Source: JAFGDH01 sp964447525
Lineage (GTDB): Archaea; Aenigmatarchaeota; Aenigmatarchaeia; QMZP01; QMZT01
Direction: 5' to 3'
NCBI GenBank assembly: GCA_964447525.1
Contig: CAYUSU010000004.1
Location: 1 to 41,273, forward strand
DNA length: 41,273 nt
Shown: piece after piece, positions 23,285 through 35,000 of the stretch
How the letters are laid out: each line of letters begins with the position of its first letter
Position numbering within the stretch: the first letter of the stretch is position 1
The notes under the pieces: model-generated
The model's database searches: none
What the model saw: the letters and a program-made list of their open reading frames with translations, nothing else
What the model was told of the DNA's origin: nothing
Program-made: the position numbers and the translations under genes

Positions 23285-24328
23285 ATGGGATCGATAGATG
23301 TCGGTGTTATAGGCCTGAATTTCGGGAAAAATCATATCAAATCATATGCTCAGAATGAAAATGTTGGTAATATATACGTTCTTGCAAGCTCACTGGAAAG
23401 CACAATTGAACATGCCCGAAGATATAGTCAGGAATTTAAATGTTCGGTTTTACCTGTAACAGATCTTAACACCCTCATAAAGAACAACCCGGCCCTGGTC
23501 AGCGTTTGCACACCTGACCTTACGCACGTAGATATAGGATCGAAGCTGGTAGATAACGGAATCAATGTATTAATGGAGAAGCCAATGGACAGAATATACC
23601 AGAGCACCGGTGTTGAAAAAACGAGAAGACTGCTTGATCTTGCTGACAGGAAAAGGGTACTTTTTACCGAGTTCCTGCCTCATCACATGAGGAAGAGTAT
23701 TATTCTGAAAGACATGGATTACAGCAGAGTCGATGCAAAGTTCGTTATTTCCAAGGATGATGTACATGCTTTTGCCGAGCAGAGCATTGCTAAACATGGA
23801 AGCCATATACAGAACATCGGGCCACATGCTGTTGCATGGATAGGGAATGATAAAATAACTCATATTGATCCCACGGAAAGCGTTGAAACAAATTATGGTT
23901 TTGTTATTCATTGCTGGACAAAAAAAGGGACGGAATGTTTTTTCACGTATGAAGTGTCTCCAATCGATGAAAGGGGAAAAAGACCACCTTTCGCACTAAC
24001 CGTTTCGCCTGTTGGTGTTACCGGTGTCAATGAATATCAATACATAATGTTCCCCGGTACAATGAATATTCACGGGGCTGAAGATCATGAAAATAAAGAA
24101 TATCATATCGATGTCTTCAGGTCCCAAAACTCAAACGAGGTACCTGATCCCCCGTTTGAGATACCAGGCGAGCTTGGTCAATTTGTAAATAAGATGATTG
24201 GATTGATAGATTTCGGAGAAACGAGTGATCCCAACGGAAAGCTTCCTGATAGTGAAACCATTCTGATGAACCAGACGAACATTTCCAAATTGGGTGCGGT
24301 CGTTGAAAAAAAATATGACATGTTTTAG
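23285..24328 (+). CDS. Gfo/Idh/MocA-family oxidoreductase
   Basis: About 347 residues from the ATG at 23285. The N-terminal Rossmann fold has VGVIGLNFGKNHIKSY, then PALVSVCTPDLTHVDIG and NVLMEKPM, the family EKP motif whose Lys is usually catalytic. The C-terminal domain is the alpha/beta substrate part (HIQNIGPHAVAWIG). The family oxidises or reduces sugars, inositols and related compounds with NAD(P). The substrate cannot be told. It is a single gene, divergent from the SEC-C gene. Confidence 0.85.
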   Translation: MGSIDVGVIGLNFGKNHIKSYAQNENVGNIYVLASSLESTIEHARRYSQEFKCSVLPVTDLNTLIKNNPALVSVCTPDLTHVDIGSKLVDNGINVLMEKPMDRIYQSTGVEKTRRLLDLADRKRVLFTEFLPHHMRKSIILKDMDYSRVDAKFVISKDDVHAFAEQSIAKHGSHIQNIGPHAVAWIGNDKITHIDPTESVETNYGFVIHCWTKKGTECFFTYEVSPIDERGKRPPFALTVSPVGVTGVNEYQYIMFPGTMNIHGAEDHENKEYHIDVFRSQNSNEVPDPPFEIPGELGQFVNKMIGLIDFGETSDPNGKLPDSETILMNQTNISKLGAVVEKKYDMF

Positions 24329-24376
24329 GTAAACGAAAGAATCCGATTTTTATTCCTTCCCGCGAATGTATTATCT

Positions 24377-26566
24377 ATGGATTTTGTGAAAGAAGTTCTT
24401 GTGAGATCAGGCTATCCTGAAATCAACCCCGTGCAAGAACTTGCCCTTGGTTCCGGCCTCCTGGAAGGGAAGAGCATGGTAGTAGCCGCCCCGACGGCTT
24501 CCGGGAAAACGCTGATTGCTGAGATGGCTGCGCTGAAGACCGTGAACGATGGAAAAAAAGTGGTTTACGTCGTCCCGCTGAAAGCTCTCGCCTCCGAGAA
24601 ATATGACGATTTCAAGGATAAGTACGAATCACTCGGTTACAAAACAGCAATCAGTATCGGAGATCTGGATACTTCTGACCCATGGCTTGCCAAATATGAT
24701 ATCATTATAGTTACTTCAGAGAAACTCGATTCCCTCCTTAGGCATGGGATATCCTGGCTGGAACAAGTGGGATTGGTCGTGGTTGACGAGATACATCTTT
24801 TGAATGATTCGGGAAGGGGTCCTACGCTGGAAGTGATGATCACCAAGCTAAAAACAATGGTGAAACCTCAGATACTCGGGCTTTCTGCAACCATAAACAA
24901 TTACGGTGAGATCGCCGAATGGCTCGGAGCTAAAGCCGTCAAATCGGATTATCGTCCGGTCAAACTCTACAAAGGAGTTTGCCACGACAGGGAAATTACG
25001 TACCATCCGGAGAAGAAGCCTCTAGTTCTCGGGGAACAATACGTCGAGACAGCTGAAATAGTCAAGAATACGATCGAGAATGACAAGCAATCCTTGGTTT
25101 TTGTGTCCACCCGAAGAAATGCTGAGGCGCTTGCAGGAAAACTTGGTAAGATGGTCGGTGGAATGCTCGCTCCAGATGATAGGAAAGAACTCAATGATAT
25201 TTCCGGTAAGATACTAAAAGCGCTGGAGAAACCAACCTCCCAGTGCGAGAAGCTTGCGAACATGGTTAAAGAAGGCGTTTCATTCCACCATGCGGGAATC
25301 ACGGCAAAACAAAGAAAGATCATCGAGGATGCGTTCAGGAAAGGTGTAATCAAAGTCATTTCCGCCACACCCACTCTGGCATGGGGGATCAATCTTCCGG
25401 CCTTCCGTGTCATCATACGTGATCTCAAGAGATTCAGCAGGAGTTACGGGAGCGATTACATTCCCGTTCTGGAAATCCAGCAGATGATGGGAAGGAGCGG
25501 ACGTCCGAAGTATGACAAGTCCGGGGAGGCTATAATAATCGCCAAAAACACGGGAGAAGCGGAATACGTATGGGACAATTACATTAAGGGTGATCCGGAG
25601 AAGATACAATCCAAGCTCGGCGTGGAACCGGTCCTGAGGATGCATACACTCGCTCTGGTCGCTTCCGGCGTCACCACGTCCAGAACAGGATTGATGGATT
25701 TTTTTTCAAGGACGTTCTATGCCCACCAGTTCGGAGAGCTTTCCCGTATAGAGAAACATGTGGATAATGTGATAGAACTTCTCAAATCTTATCGTTTCAT
25801 AAAAGGAGGATCCCCTTCGAATGATAATCCCTTCCGAAAGGCTTCTGAACTGGCCGAGACCGGTGAAAAACTGGAACCCACGTTGCTTGGCAGAAGGGTT
25901 TCAGAACTGTACATAGATCCGCTCACCGCGAATTATTTGATCAGTAATCTCGAAAAGACGAAAGACCATGGGATCACGCCGTTCGGTCTTCTCCAGTTAA
26001 TTTCCAACACCATGGAGATGTCTCCCGGGCTTTCGATGAGGAAGAACGATTTCGAGAAGGTGAACGAGCTTTTCGCGTTGTACGAAAACGAACTGCTGGA
26101 GAAACCTCCCAACCCTTGGGATTTCGAGTATGACGATTACCTGCGGTCGATGAAGACTGCCTTCTTTTTCAGCGAATGGACTAACGAGATGGGCGAGGAC
26201 ATGATTCTTGAGAATTTCGGCGTGACTCCAGGCGAACTTAGAGTACGATTGAACAATGCCGACTGGATTCTTTATGCCACACAGGAACTTGGCTTACTCC
26301 TGAAACTCATGAACGTCATGAAGGACATCCGTAAAACACGTCTAAGAATGAAATACGGCGTCAGTGAGGATCTTCTTCCACTTGTTCGCCTGAAGGGGAT
26401 CGGAAGGGTGAGAGCGAGAACGCTTTTCTCGAGCAACATGAAGAAACTTTCCGACCTGAGAAAAATCCCTCTGGAATCCCTTTCAAAGATAATCGGTCAG
26501 GCGACAGCGAAAAGCGTTAAAAATCAGCTAAATGAACCGGATAACGTGACTCAGGAAACGATTTAA
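24377..26566 (+). CDS. hel308: Hel308 DNA helicase
   Basis: A 729-residue superfamily 2 helicase. Q-motif-like YPEINPVQELAL (13-24), Walker A APTASGKT (38-45), DEIH box VVVDEIHLL (134-142), SATIN (170-174), VSFHHAGIT, ATPTLAWGINLPA and MMGRSGRPKYD are all present. Later come the winged-helix and ratchet region and a C-terminal helix-hairpin-helix LKGIGRVRARTLF. Hel308 acts 3' to 5' at stalled forks and branched DNA in repair and recombination. No intein. The ATG follows a TATA-like ATTTTTATT near 24345. Confidence 0.96.
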   Translation: MDFVKEVLVRSGYPEINPVQELALGSGLLEGKSMVVAAPTASGKTLIAEMAALKTVNDGKKVVYVVPLKALASEKYDDFKDKYESLGYKTAISIGDLDTSDPWLAKYDIIIVTSEKLDSLLRHGISWLEQVGLVVVDEIHLLNDSGRGPTLEVMITKLKTMVKPQILGLSATINNYGEIAEWLGAKAVKSDYRPVKLYKGVCHDREITYHPEKKPLVLGEQYVETAEIVKNTIENDKQSLVFVSTRRNAEALAGKLGKMVGGMLAPDDRKELNDISGKILKALEKPTSQCEKLANMVKEGVSFHHAGITAKQRKIIEDAFRKGVIKVISATPTLAWGINLPAFRVIIRDLKRFSRSYGSDYIPVLEIQQMMGRSGRPKYDKSGEAIIIAKNTGEAEYVWDNYIKGDPEKIQSKLGVEPVLRMHTLALVASGVTTSRTGLMDFFSRTFYAHQFGELSRIEKHVDNVIELLKSYRFIKGGSPSNDNPFRKASELAETGEKLEPTLLGRRVSELYIDPLTANYLISNLEKTKDHGITPFGLLQLISNTMEMSPGLSMRKNDFEKVNELFALYENELLEKPPNPWDFEYDDYLRSMKTAFFFSEWTNEMGEDMILENFGVTPGELRVRLNNADWILYATQELGLLLKLMNVMKDIRKTRLRMKYGVSEDLLPLVRLKGIGRVRARTLFSSNMKKLSDLRKIPLESLSKIIGQATAKSVKNQLNEPDNVTQETI

Positions 26567-26606
26567 CGTAAGTATATATATTTATTATTTATTATCTAGT
26601 AGTAAT

Positions 26607-27005
26607 ATGGGTAAAAAATATCATCATGATTTCAATGATATCAAAGAACTCGGAAGATTTGATCTTCCGTGGGGGAATCAACTGGTTTTCGTTAAATACA
26701 ATCATGTGCTTGATGGAGTGCATAAACATTCCACCGGCATGATGGGAGTTAAATCATATATTTCCGGTCATCATAAACCGAAAGTGAAGATATGGGTCAG
26801 GTATACTGAATTTGACCAGCGCGGGAATGTCATGGCAGGTTGCAATGAGATAAATCCGGATTTGTTCAAAAACGGAATAAAAGAAAAAACAATGGCTGAA
26901 TTAACGCAGAAACACATCGAAAAGTTTACAAACCCTCAAAACGTTTGTGATTACAACAAAAAACTAAAAGAATACTTATTGAAAGATCCTTTGCCTATTC
27001 AATAA
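26607..27005 (+). CDS. Hypothetical histidine-rich protein
   Basis: 132 residues, no known family. The first half is rich in His (KKYHHDFND, NHVLDGVHKHSTGMMG, ISGHHKPKVKIWVRYTEFD); the second half is helical and charged (AELTQKHIEKFTNPQ). The clustered His could bind metal, but no classic motif is visible. The start is fixed by TATATATAT at about 26573, 27-30 bases upstream. It stands alone between hel308 and the aldo/keto reductase. Confidence 0.6.
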   Translation: MGKKYHHDFNDIKELGRFDLPWGNQLVFVKYNHVLDGVHKHSTGMMGVKSYISGHHKPKVKIWVRYTEFDQRGNVMAGCNEINPDLFKNGIKEKTMAELTQKHIEKFTNPQNVCDYNKKLKEYLLKDPLPIQ

Positions 27006-27043
27006 AAATAATTTTTATATCATCGTTTGCATTATTACATTCT

Positions 27044-27937
27044 ATGAAAATCCCTTCGTTAAAACTGAGAAGCGGTAACCAAATTCCTCAGCTGGGTCTG
27101 GGTACGTGGATGCTTACCGGCGACCAGTGCGTAAAGTCCGTAAAGAAAGCGATCGAACTTGGGTATAACCACATAGATACCGCCCAGGTGTACGGAAACC
27201 ATAAAGAAGTAGGAAAAGCGATCTCCGGTACCGATCGATCCGAACTTTTTATCACATCCAAAATATGGAGAAGCGACCTTCGTTATGATGACGTGTTCAA
27301 GGCATGCGATCGGGCGCTCAAAGAACTCGGGACGGAATACCTCGATCTCTACCTGATACACTGGCCGGACAAGGACATCGCCATGTCCGAGACACTCTCC
27401 GCCATGGAAGAGCTTCAAAATAATGGAAAGATAATATCCACAGGCGTGAGCAATTTTACCGTTCTTCATCTTCAGGAAGCGCTTTCCACCGGGATGAAAA
27501 TAAGCGTCAATCAAGTCGAATTTCATCCGCTTCTGTATCAGAAAGAGCTTCTTGATTTCTGCAAAAGGAAAGGGATATTGCTGACTGCGTACTGCCCGCT
27601 TGCCAGAGGAAACCTGTTGAAGAACAAGACGCTTTCCTCCATTGGAAAAATATACGGTAAGACATCCGCGCAGGTCTCTCTTTGCTGGCTGGTCCAGAAG
27701 GGAATAGTTGTAATACCCAAGGCATCCTCTGAGAAGCATGTCCTGGAAAACATGGAGATATTCGACTGGGAACTCTCTGAAGAGGATGAAAAGACCATAG
27801 ACAATATTGATGTTTTCAAAAGGGTTGTTGATCCTCCTTTCAGCGAGTTTGAACCCGGCATCCGTCCCATGAGGTATCTTAATGTGCTGAAGAATATCGA
27901 TCCCTCCGGAGTTAAACAATTTCTTAAAAAGCGCTAA
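27044..27937 (+). CDS. Aldo/keto reductase
   Basis: A 297-residue AKR barrel. The catalytic tetrad is visible: Asp and Tyr in NHIDTAQVYGNHKEVG, Lys in ELFITSKIW, and His in YLIHWPD. VSNFTVLHLQEAL, NQVEFHPLLYQ, LTAYCPLARG and VIPKASSEKHVLENM match the NADPH- and substrate-binding parts. It reduces aldehydes or ketones, with substrate unknown. TTTTTATATC at about 27013 suits a leaderless start at 27044. Confidence 0.93.
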   Translation: MKIPSLKLRSGNQIPQLGLGTWMLTGDQCVKSVKKAIELGYNHIDTAQVYGNHKEVGKAISGTDRSELFITSKIWRSDLRYDDVFKACDRALKELGTEYLDLYLIHWPDKDIAMSETLSAMEELQNNGKIISTGVSNFTVLHLQEALSTGMKISVNQVEFHPLLYQKELLDFCKRKGILLTAYCPLARGNLLKNKTLSSIGKIYGKTSAQVSLCWLVQKGIVVIPKASSEKHVLENMEIFDWELSEEDEKTIDNIDVFKRVVDPPFSEFEPGIRPMRYLNVLKNIDPSGVKQFLKKR

Positions 27938-28034
27938 TTTTCAAACTTTAATAAATCAGTTATATATTGTATATTAAATGGAATGACAGCTTACATCAAC
28001 TGAATAAAGTTGTCTTTCGAAATGTGTGATCATT

Positions 28035-28502
28035 ATGACCAAACGCAAAAGACCTGACTGGGATTCCTACTGGATGGGCGTGGTCGAAGCGATAAGCAAG
28101 CGTTCCACGTGTCTACGCCATAATTTCGGTTCGGTGATAGTGAAGGAAAAATCAATCGTTTCTACGGGTTTCAACGGAGCGCCTCACGGACTTCCTCACT
28201 GCCTTGATATCGGATGTCTGAGGGACAAGCTCAAGATCAAATCAGGGACCATGCTGGAGATGTGCAGAGGGGTCCACGCGGAGGCGAACGCAATCATTAG
28301 GGGTGACATATTGAGAATGAAGGGCGGCACGATGTACGTAAACGCAAAGCCCTGTAAATACTGTGCCAGGATGATCGCCAATTCCGGCGTGATACGGGTT
28401 GTATATGTAGATGACTATCCGGAGACGGAAGGGATCGAACTCCTGAAGCAGGCAGGGATCGAATGCGACGTCTTCAGCATCGAAGAACCGGAAAAGGGAT
28501 GA
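28035..28502 (+). CDS. dCMP deaminase-family protein
   Basis: 155 residues from the ATG at 28035. The zinc site is HAE (81-83) and KPCKYC (Cys107, Cys110), with CRGVHAEANAI and STGFNGAPHGLPHC typical of dCMP deaminases. The enzyme turns dCMP into dUMP, the thymidylate precursor. Related ComEB-like proteins share these marks. An upstream GTG at 28026 is possible; GTGATC before the ATG can pair with the ribosomal RNA end. Confidence 0.88.
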   Translation: MTKRKRPDWDSYWMGVVEAISKRSTCLRHNFGSVIVKEKSIVSTGFNGAPHGLPHCLDIGCLRDKLKIKSGTMLEMCRGVHAEANAIIRGDILRMKGGTMYVNAKPCKYCARMIANSGVIRVVYVDDYPETEGIELLKQAGIECDVFSIEEPEKG

Positions 28503-28550
28503 TCTTTTTTTACACAAGAGATATAAACATTGATGAAACAAAATATCTAG

Positions 28551-28928
28551 ATGCAGGTTCTCAACCTTACGCGTTGCACAACAATAACCAGAAAAACCGA
28601 ATTAGCTTCATCCATTTTCAGCAAGACTAAAGGGTTGATGTTCCGGGAAAACCTTGATGAAGGGAAGGGGATGCTGTTCATGTTCTCCCGCGAGGGGAAA
28701 CATTCCATATGGATGATGGGGATGCGCTTTCCGATAGACATCATTTACATTGACAGCGATAAACGAGTGGTCGGTATTCACAAGGACTTCCGTCCTATGA
28801 GATTACACCCAAAAACTTGGAAGATTTCCAAACCTGACAAGAAATGCAAATACGTTCTCGAGCTCAATACCGGCGTGATAGATAACTCGGCCACAAAGAT
28901 TGGCGATGAACTGGAATTTGTTTTTTAA
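28551..28928 (+). CDS. DUF192 family protein
   Basis: 125 residues. The family core is clear: SKTKGLMFRENLDEGKGMLFMF, then HSIWMMGMRFPIDIIYID, then a strand-rich end with YVLELNTGVID. Members occur in bacteria and archaea, are often exported and have no known biochemical role. This one has no signal peptide. GATATAAAC at about 28527 places transcription start at the ATG. Confidence 0.85.
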   Translation: MQVLNLTRCTTITRKTELASSIFSKTKGLMFRENLDEGKGMLFMFSREGKHSIWMMGMRFPIDIIYIDSDKRVVGIHKDFRPMRLHPKTWKISKPDKKCKYVLELNTGVIDNSATKIGDELEFVF

Positions 28929-28996
28929 TTTTTCGCTATTTTCCAAAAATTCACTACTTAAACGTACAGAGCAGTTTTTATTAGGGGTTGTTTTAA

Positions 28997-29059
28997 ATGT
29001 ATAATATCAGGATTTTTATGAAAATCTTGTTGGGGTTCGGGGGTGTTCGGAGTGTTTAA
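28997..29059 (+). CDS. Possible 20-residue leader frame
   Basis: An ATG at 28997 opens 20 codons ending in TAA at 29057-29059, overlapping the GTG start of the giant surface protein in another frame. It would let ribosomes reach the GTG by reinitiation. The size allows chance. Confidence 0.2.
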   Translation: MYNIRIFMKILLGFGGVRSV

Positions 29060-32000
29060 TAGGTATATAGCTTTAGTGATAAGTTTTTTGTTTGTGTTTT
29101 TGATTTTTGCGAATTCGGGTTTTGCGCTTCTTGCCTTTATGGACAAGAACGTTTATGAAGTAAATGAAACAATTCTGGTGAAGGTTAACCGTACCGTTGA
29201 TGTCAATATAACCGGAAACGTAACCGAAAGGACGAACGGCACCCAGTCCGATAATTTCACAATAGCCAGCACCGGTTCAACCGGGTTCGTTGAATATTCA
29301 TATTCCCAGACGCTCCCTGCAGGAGAATACACCCTACTTTTGGAACAGGGAACCGACAGCGTGCAGATAAATTTCGAGGTCAAGAGCGAGATACTTAAAC
29401 CTGTCGTGCGCCTCATGAATTCGCTCGATTTCGTGCACATACCCACAACGATGCAGATAGAAAATGAAACAGGCGGGTTCGGCGGCAATTTCTCGGAACT
29501 CCTCGGTTTCAACAAGAGCGATTACATTTTTTACGGGTATACTCAAAACCTTACCGGACAGGGAAGGTATAATTTTGTCGTGGTTGACGAAAAAACATCC
29601 GGTGTGTACGATACCGTTTACGTGGACGACGACAACGTGTTCCAGCTGTTCAATGATACCGAGGATAATGCAACGTATCCTTTCCTCGAAACGGCAAAGA
29701 GACCGGGCGACATGCTCCAGATAGATTCCACGCACAGGTTCATAGTTGCCGACATGGACACATCGACCGGAAAGATGGTATATCTGATTGAACCGTTGTC
29801 ATCGCCTGCCTTTACTTCATCAGACATGATTTACATGCTGGTTTTGGTGATGGCCCAGAATGGTACCATAATTTCAAATACATACGTTAACATATCGGTT
29901 TTCACCGATGCGAAGGTCCTCAAGAACACAACCATGGTGACTGTTAACGAGAACGGTACGGGAACCCTTTCCCTGAACCTTTCGGGTTACAGTTCCGGGA
30001 AATATACGATAACCGCAAACGAGACACCTGTAGACGTTTTCAGAGTTGAATCTTTCAAGCTTCACGGCGAAGTCACGGATTTATCCGATAACCCTTCGTC
30101 ATCATTTGCTATCGGTTCGAAAGCGAAAGTGTGGGCCGTTTCAAGGGACATTAACGGCAATCTCATTTCTCTGGATTCAGTCCCTTCTGGGACGCTTTAT
30201 CTTCCCGATGGGACTACCAGTTCCCTGACGTTCACCACCAAGGCGAATGCTACAGGAGTTTATACTGCCGAAACCTCGGCATTATCATCTACCGGGGAAT
30301 ATAACGTCAGGATAACCGGAACAAAGGGATCCGATACGGAGAGATTTGACGTGGGTCTCAACGTTAAGAGTATTGATATGATGGTGATGACCATTAACAC
30401 GAAATACTTGGACGAAGGCCCTGGAGGTAATACGAACATAAACACATTCCCGCCGGGTTCCAGTATAACTGCGGCCGTTCTCATGATAAACGCGACAAAG
30501 GGTTCCGGATTGAAATCCGGAGGCCCTCCTTGCGGTTCTGACGGCTCTTCATGTGTAAGCGTGTCCTGCGACAAAAACCAGTACAAAGTAACTGTCAAGA
30601 ACGACAAGGGGACGAAATATGCGCTTAATTCCTCGCAGTTTGACGTTTACACCATAACCTACCTTTCGCAACAGCTCGGGATGACCCCTCCGGAAGAGCC
30701 GGGGATGAGTGAACAGTGCGTTGTATATATTTTCGGAAACCAGAATTCTTGGGTAAACGACACCGGCAATTACAAGATGGAAATAAAATTCAGCAACAAC
30801 ACGATAGGTGATCTTTATGGCGGGCAAACTTTCAGCATACAGAGGCTCCTTGCACAAGGTTCGACCGTGGATTTCAAGGGAGATTCCTTTAGTTTCTTTG
30901 CACCTAACAGTACGGTGAGAGTAAAGCTGGAAATCAGAGACATGTCCACCGACCAGCTTCTCACGCCCGACAAGATAATAGATGCCAAGTTTACCGAGAT
31001 GTGGAAGGAGTGGCCGGAAAGGAAGAACGCCCTCAATGAGATGATCGGTTTTGACAAGACGAAACTCAATGAGAGCATAGACAACGGCACGATAGTTTTC
31101 ACATCCCCTCCGGAAGAGGGGTTTTATTCTGCCAAATTCAGGTTCAAGGCAGACGTGGGCGGCACTATAATGGAAGGCACTGGTATGATATTTTTCGAGC
31201 TGAAAAAGTACATGATATGGGCAGAACTCGACAGCATAGGGGAAGACAACTGGTTCGTGAAGGCCGGGGAGAACATATCATTACAGGTCAGCATAATGGA
31301 CATAGACATGGGTTCCCAGAAAGGCCAGGGTACCGCCCCGACATGTACGGGATGCGCGGGACTTGTCGCCAAGATAGGATCGCTTAGGAACGAGCAGTTC
31401 TTCAAGGAAATGGAAGAGGGAACGGATTACAACGTGACAACCGGGGTCGTGATAAACTCCACTTCCGGCGCCACTATAACGATAAAACCGATAAACCTGC
31501 CGACAGGGTGGTACGGCGTAGACGTCCTTCTGAACGACACTGGAACCGGTAAGAACTATTATGGTTGGGGATGGTTCGAAATCAGGAATTTCTGGGTTGA
31601 CCTGTTTCAGGTCAAGAACGAGAGCGGAAATATCCTGAAAATGAGCGATGAGACCAAGGGCCCTTCGGGCGGGATCACTATTCCCGTAGGTGGGAGCAAG
31701 CTCCTCGGCGTGGCCGCATATTCGCCGCCGAGCAAGTTTTCGCCGCCGACACCTCTGACGATTTCGGGTGTTTCGCTGGAAGGCATGCAGGACGAGAGGG
31801 TTTGGCCTCCGACACCGGTATCGTCATCTTTGTATGACCTGACTTCGTTAGGCATGGTGAACACGACGGAATGCTGGGGGGATCACTGCGAGAACTATTC
31901 AATATATCTGGTAAATTTCTCGGTTTCCGGGTCCATCAAGGAGAGCGGATACATGCTCAGCGTCAGCGCCACCGCGGGCGGCGCAGGGTCCGACATGGGA

Positions 32001-35000
32001 ACCGCCTGGGTCACGGTCGCTTCTTATGTGGTTGACTACGTCTCCGTTCCCATGTCGAAGATGTTCGAATGGCCTCCGGTTTATGCGAACACCGAGAACA
32101 TCACGCTACTTTTCACCGGTTCCGATTTCGACGAAAACCCTCACAACCTTACCAACGTCACGATTAAGGAGGTTTTTTCGGATAAAATGGGAAGGCCGGT
32201 TAAATTCAGGTTCGGCCAGAACTACACAAACAACTGCACTGGAAACGAAAGTTCATGTACTATAAATGTTACCCTTTCAGGACTTTCTCCCGGAGAATAT
32301 TTCATGCAGCTGGAGGTGTACGACGGGCAGAGCAAACAGAGCCAGGAATACGAGTTCGAGATCAGGAACATGCTGTTCTCCGTTCCCAGGATATACGAGG
32401 GATGGACGCACGACGAAGCTACCGTAGAAAATGATATAGAGGCATGGAACGGGGAGGATACCTGCGATAATGAGATGTGGATTCAGAAGATGGATGCGTG
32501 CAAGATTCTTCCCGGCAGTATTATATGTTCTGATAACATAGGCGGGACACCTATGAACATAACGCTTCCGGTCGCAAAGAACAATTCGGTTGATTATTTT
32601 GTCGATAGGATGTGCATAGAGAGCGAAGGCAGGTGGAGATACTCTTCCGCNNNNNNNNNNNNNNNNNNNNNNNNNNNNNNNNNNNNNNNNNNNNNNNNNN
32701 NNNNNNNNNNNNNNNNNNNNNNNNNNNNNNNNNNNNNNNNNNNNNNNNNNAGCAAGATATCTCTCAGCGGCCAGAACATACTCGATAACGGGGTGATGGT
32801 TAACACCTCCCTTTCCACCAGCGGAAAGATGAAGGTCGGCGAGCTGAGAGAATCAGACATGGGTTTCGAGAATAAGATGTCCAACGAAAAACAGGGGCTA
32901 GATATCGATGGCGACGGGGAGACAAACAGCAGTTTATTCTTCCTTATAATAGACTCAGGGAACGGTTATGACAAGCTTGCCTACTCTTCTGATTATACCA
33001 AAAAATGGAACATGTCTACCATAATACAAGTCTCCTCGGCGAAGGCGAGCAGGCAGTTTGGAACGGGTTCTTCCAAGCTTACGCTCCTTAGCATAGATCC
33101 GCGGGCCAGCAGGGTAATGTTCTACGATCCGAACGCCACCGGAGACTGGCCGGAACTCGGTGATTCGAAAATAGGCGACAACATAAGGATACCGGTAGTG
33201 GTTAAGTCGCCCGACGGCAGCCAGATTTCCGCAAACGTAAGCATACCCAACATGAAGGTAAAAGACGAGTACGGGTCTGACATAGTTCCGACAGGATTGG
33301 GTGCGACGGAGCTGGCCGGTTCAGGTGAACTCACCATCAACGTTAGCGCTCTCGGTTACACTTCCGGGAGGTACGAGTTCGAACTGAGAGCATCGAGCAC
33401 CACCCTTGGAGATGAGAAGATCAACGAATGGATGTGGCCGAGGAGCACCGTCAGGAATTTCCTCATTGACGGCTCCGCCGGATACGGCGGCATAGTCAAT
33501 TCCTTCGTCTCGGTTAAAGTCAATTCATACGGCGGATGGGACAACCCGGTCAGGATAATGGAACTTTTCACCATAAACAACACCGGATCGGTAGTGAGGG
33601 GCGTCATGGATGCCTTCCAGCACGATCTGGCATACCCGCCGGGTTGCGCCAATTACGAGGAACCAGCAGACGCTGGAGCAGGTCCCAACAAGACATACGT
33701 TTTTGACCGTTTGAACAGCCAGTATTATGCGTTCCTGTCCTCGATGAACGATAGCAAGACATGGATCAAGAAGGGGGACTGCAATTTCACGACCTCAACG
33801 CTTTACAACGAAGGCGATCCTATCAACATCACCATAGGGACGGACACCTTTATGCTTTATGTCCTGAGCACCAATACGTCCGCCGGGAACGCATCGATAG
33901 GGCTTATGAATTTAGATTGGGCGATCCAGCCCATGCGGATGGACGACTGGGGAGGCAGGCAGTCCCCGAAATGGAGCATAATGTCCGTGAATAGGTCGGG
34001 GACGCTGTATAACGTAGTCTTCGCCAACGATAGCGCGCCATATCCCCAGGCAGCAACGTGGGGAGTGCAGGAGGTATCAAAGGTTGTCTGGATTGACACG
34101 GACGGGAACTTCTCGGACGCGCAGAGGTATGCGATAGGGGGCAACTTCGCTGGTAACGAATACATAGCCAGGGTAGGGCCCGGTCCGTGGGAAGGACTGA
34201 TAATAGCGGATTCAACCAATCTGACGGGCCTGCTTGGCGCAGGCGTGAGACCGGGAATGGACGTCAGGGCACAGGACAACATGCCGGTATATTTCGGCAT
34301 TCTGAACGAATCGGCGATAGGGCTTGACCTTGACATGAGCGGAGCCACGGACGGGATATTCTACATGGTGGCCTACGACAGCTTCGGCGATGGCGTCCAG
34401 AAGATGACCAGAATATACGTGGACGACGACCTGAACATAAGCGAGCCCTGGTGGGCGAACAGCTCCAACATACAACAGGGCCAGTCTTATACCTATTATG
34501 ACTTCTACGGCCCGGAGGAGGGAGCGATATCCGAACAGGAAGGAAGCCCGCCGAAGGGGATGTGGGGAGGCAACCTGAGGTTCGCTCCCTGGAACGAGAG
34601 CCTTGACTGGGAAGAAAGTCCTGAATGGAACATCAAAAATTACAACGGCACGAATATGATACTGGAGAAGAACGTCTGGAACCTGAACGAGACCAAGACC
34701 ATATCCGTAACGGTTAAGGTATTCGATTTCGCCCAGAACCCGATAACAGGAGCAACGATAACCCTTAAAAAGGTAATGAGATTTGGAGGAGGTTTGCCAT
34801 TCAAGGAGATTGACGGATCAGATTTCACCCAGATAAACACGCAGAACGTGACCGATTCGAACGGCTACGGTATGATAAAGCTGCAGCCGTCAGGAACATG
34901 GCTTCTCAATGCCGAATATATTGCGGTGCTTGAAATTGACATCGGGGGAGTCAAGGAAACTACCGAACAATGGTTTAGGATAGGAAATAAGGAGATGGGG

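Noticed and set aside
27059..27919. A 286-codon minus-strand frame opposite the aldo/keto reductase
   Set aside because: The plus strand encodes a complete reductase with all catalytic residues; the opposite frame has no motif and is a codon-bias shadow.
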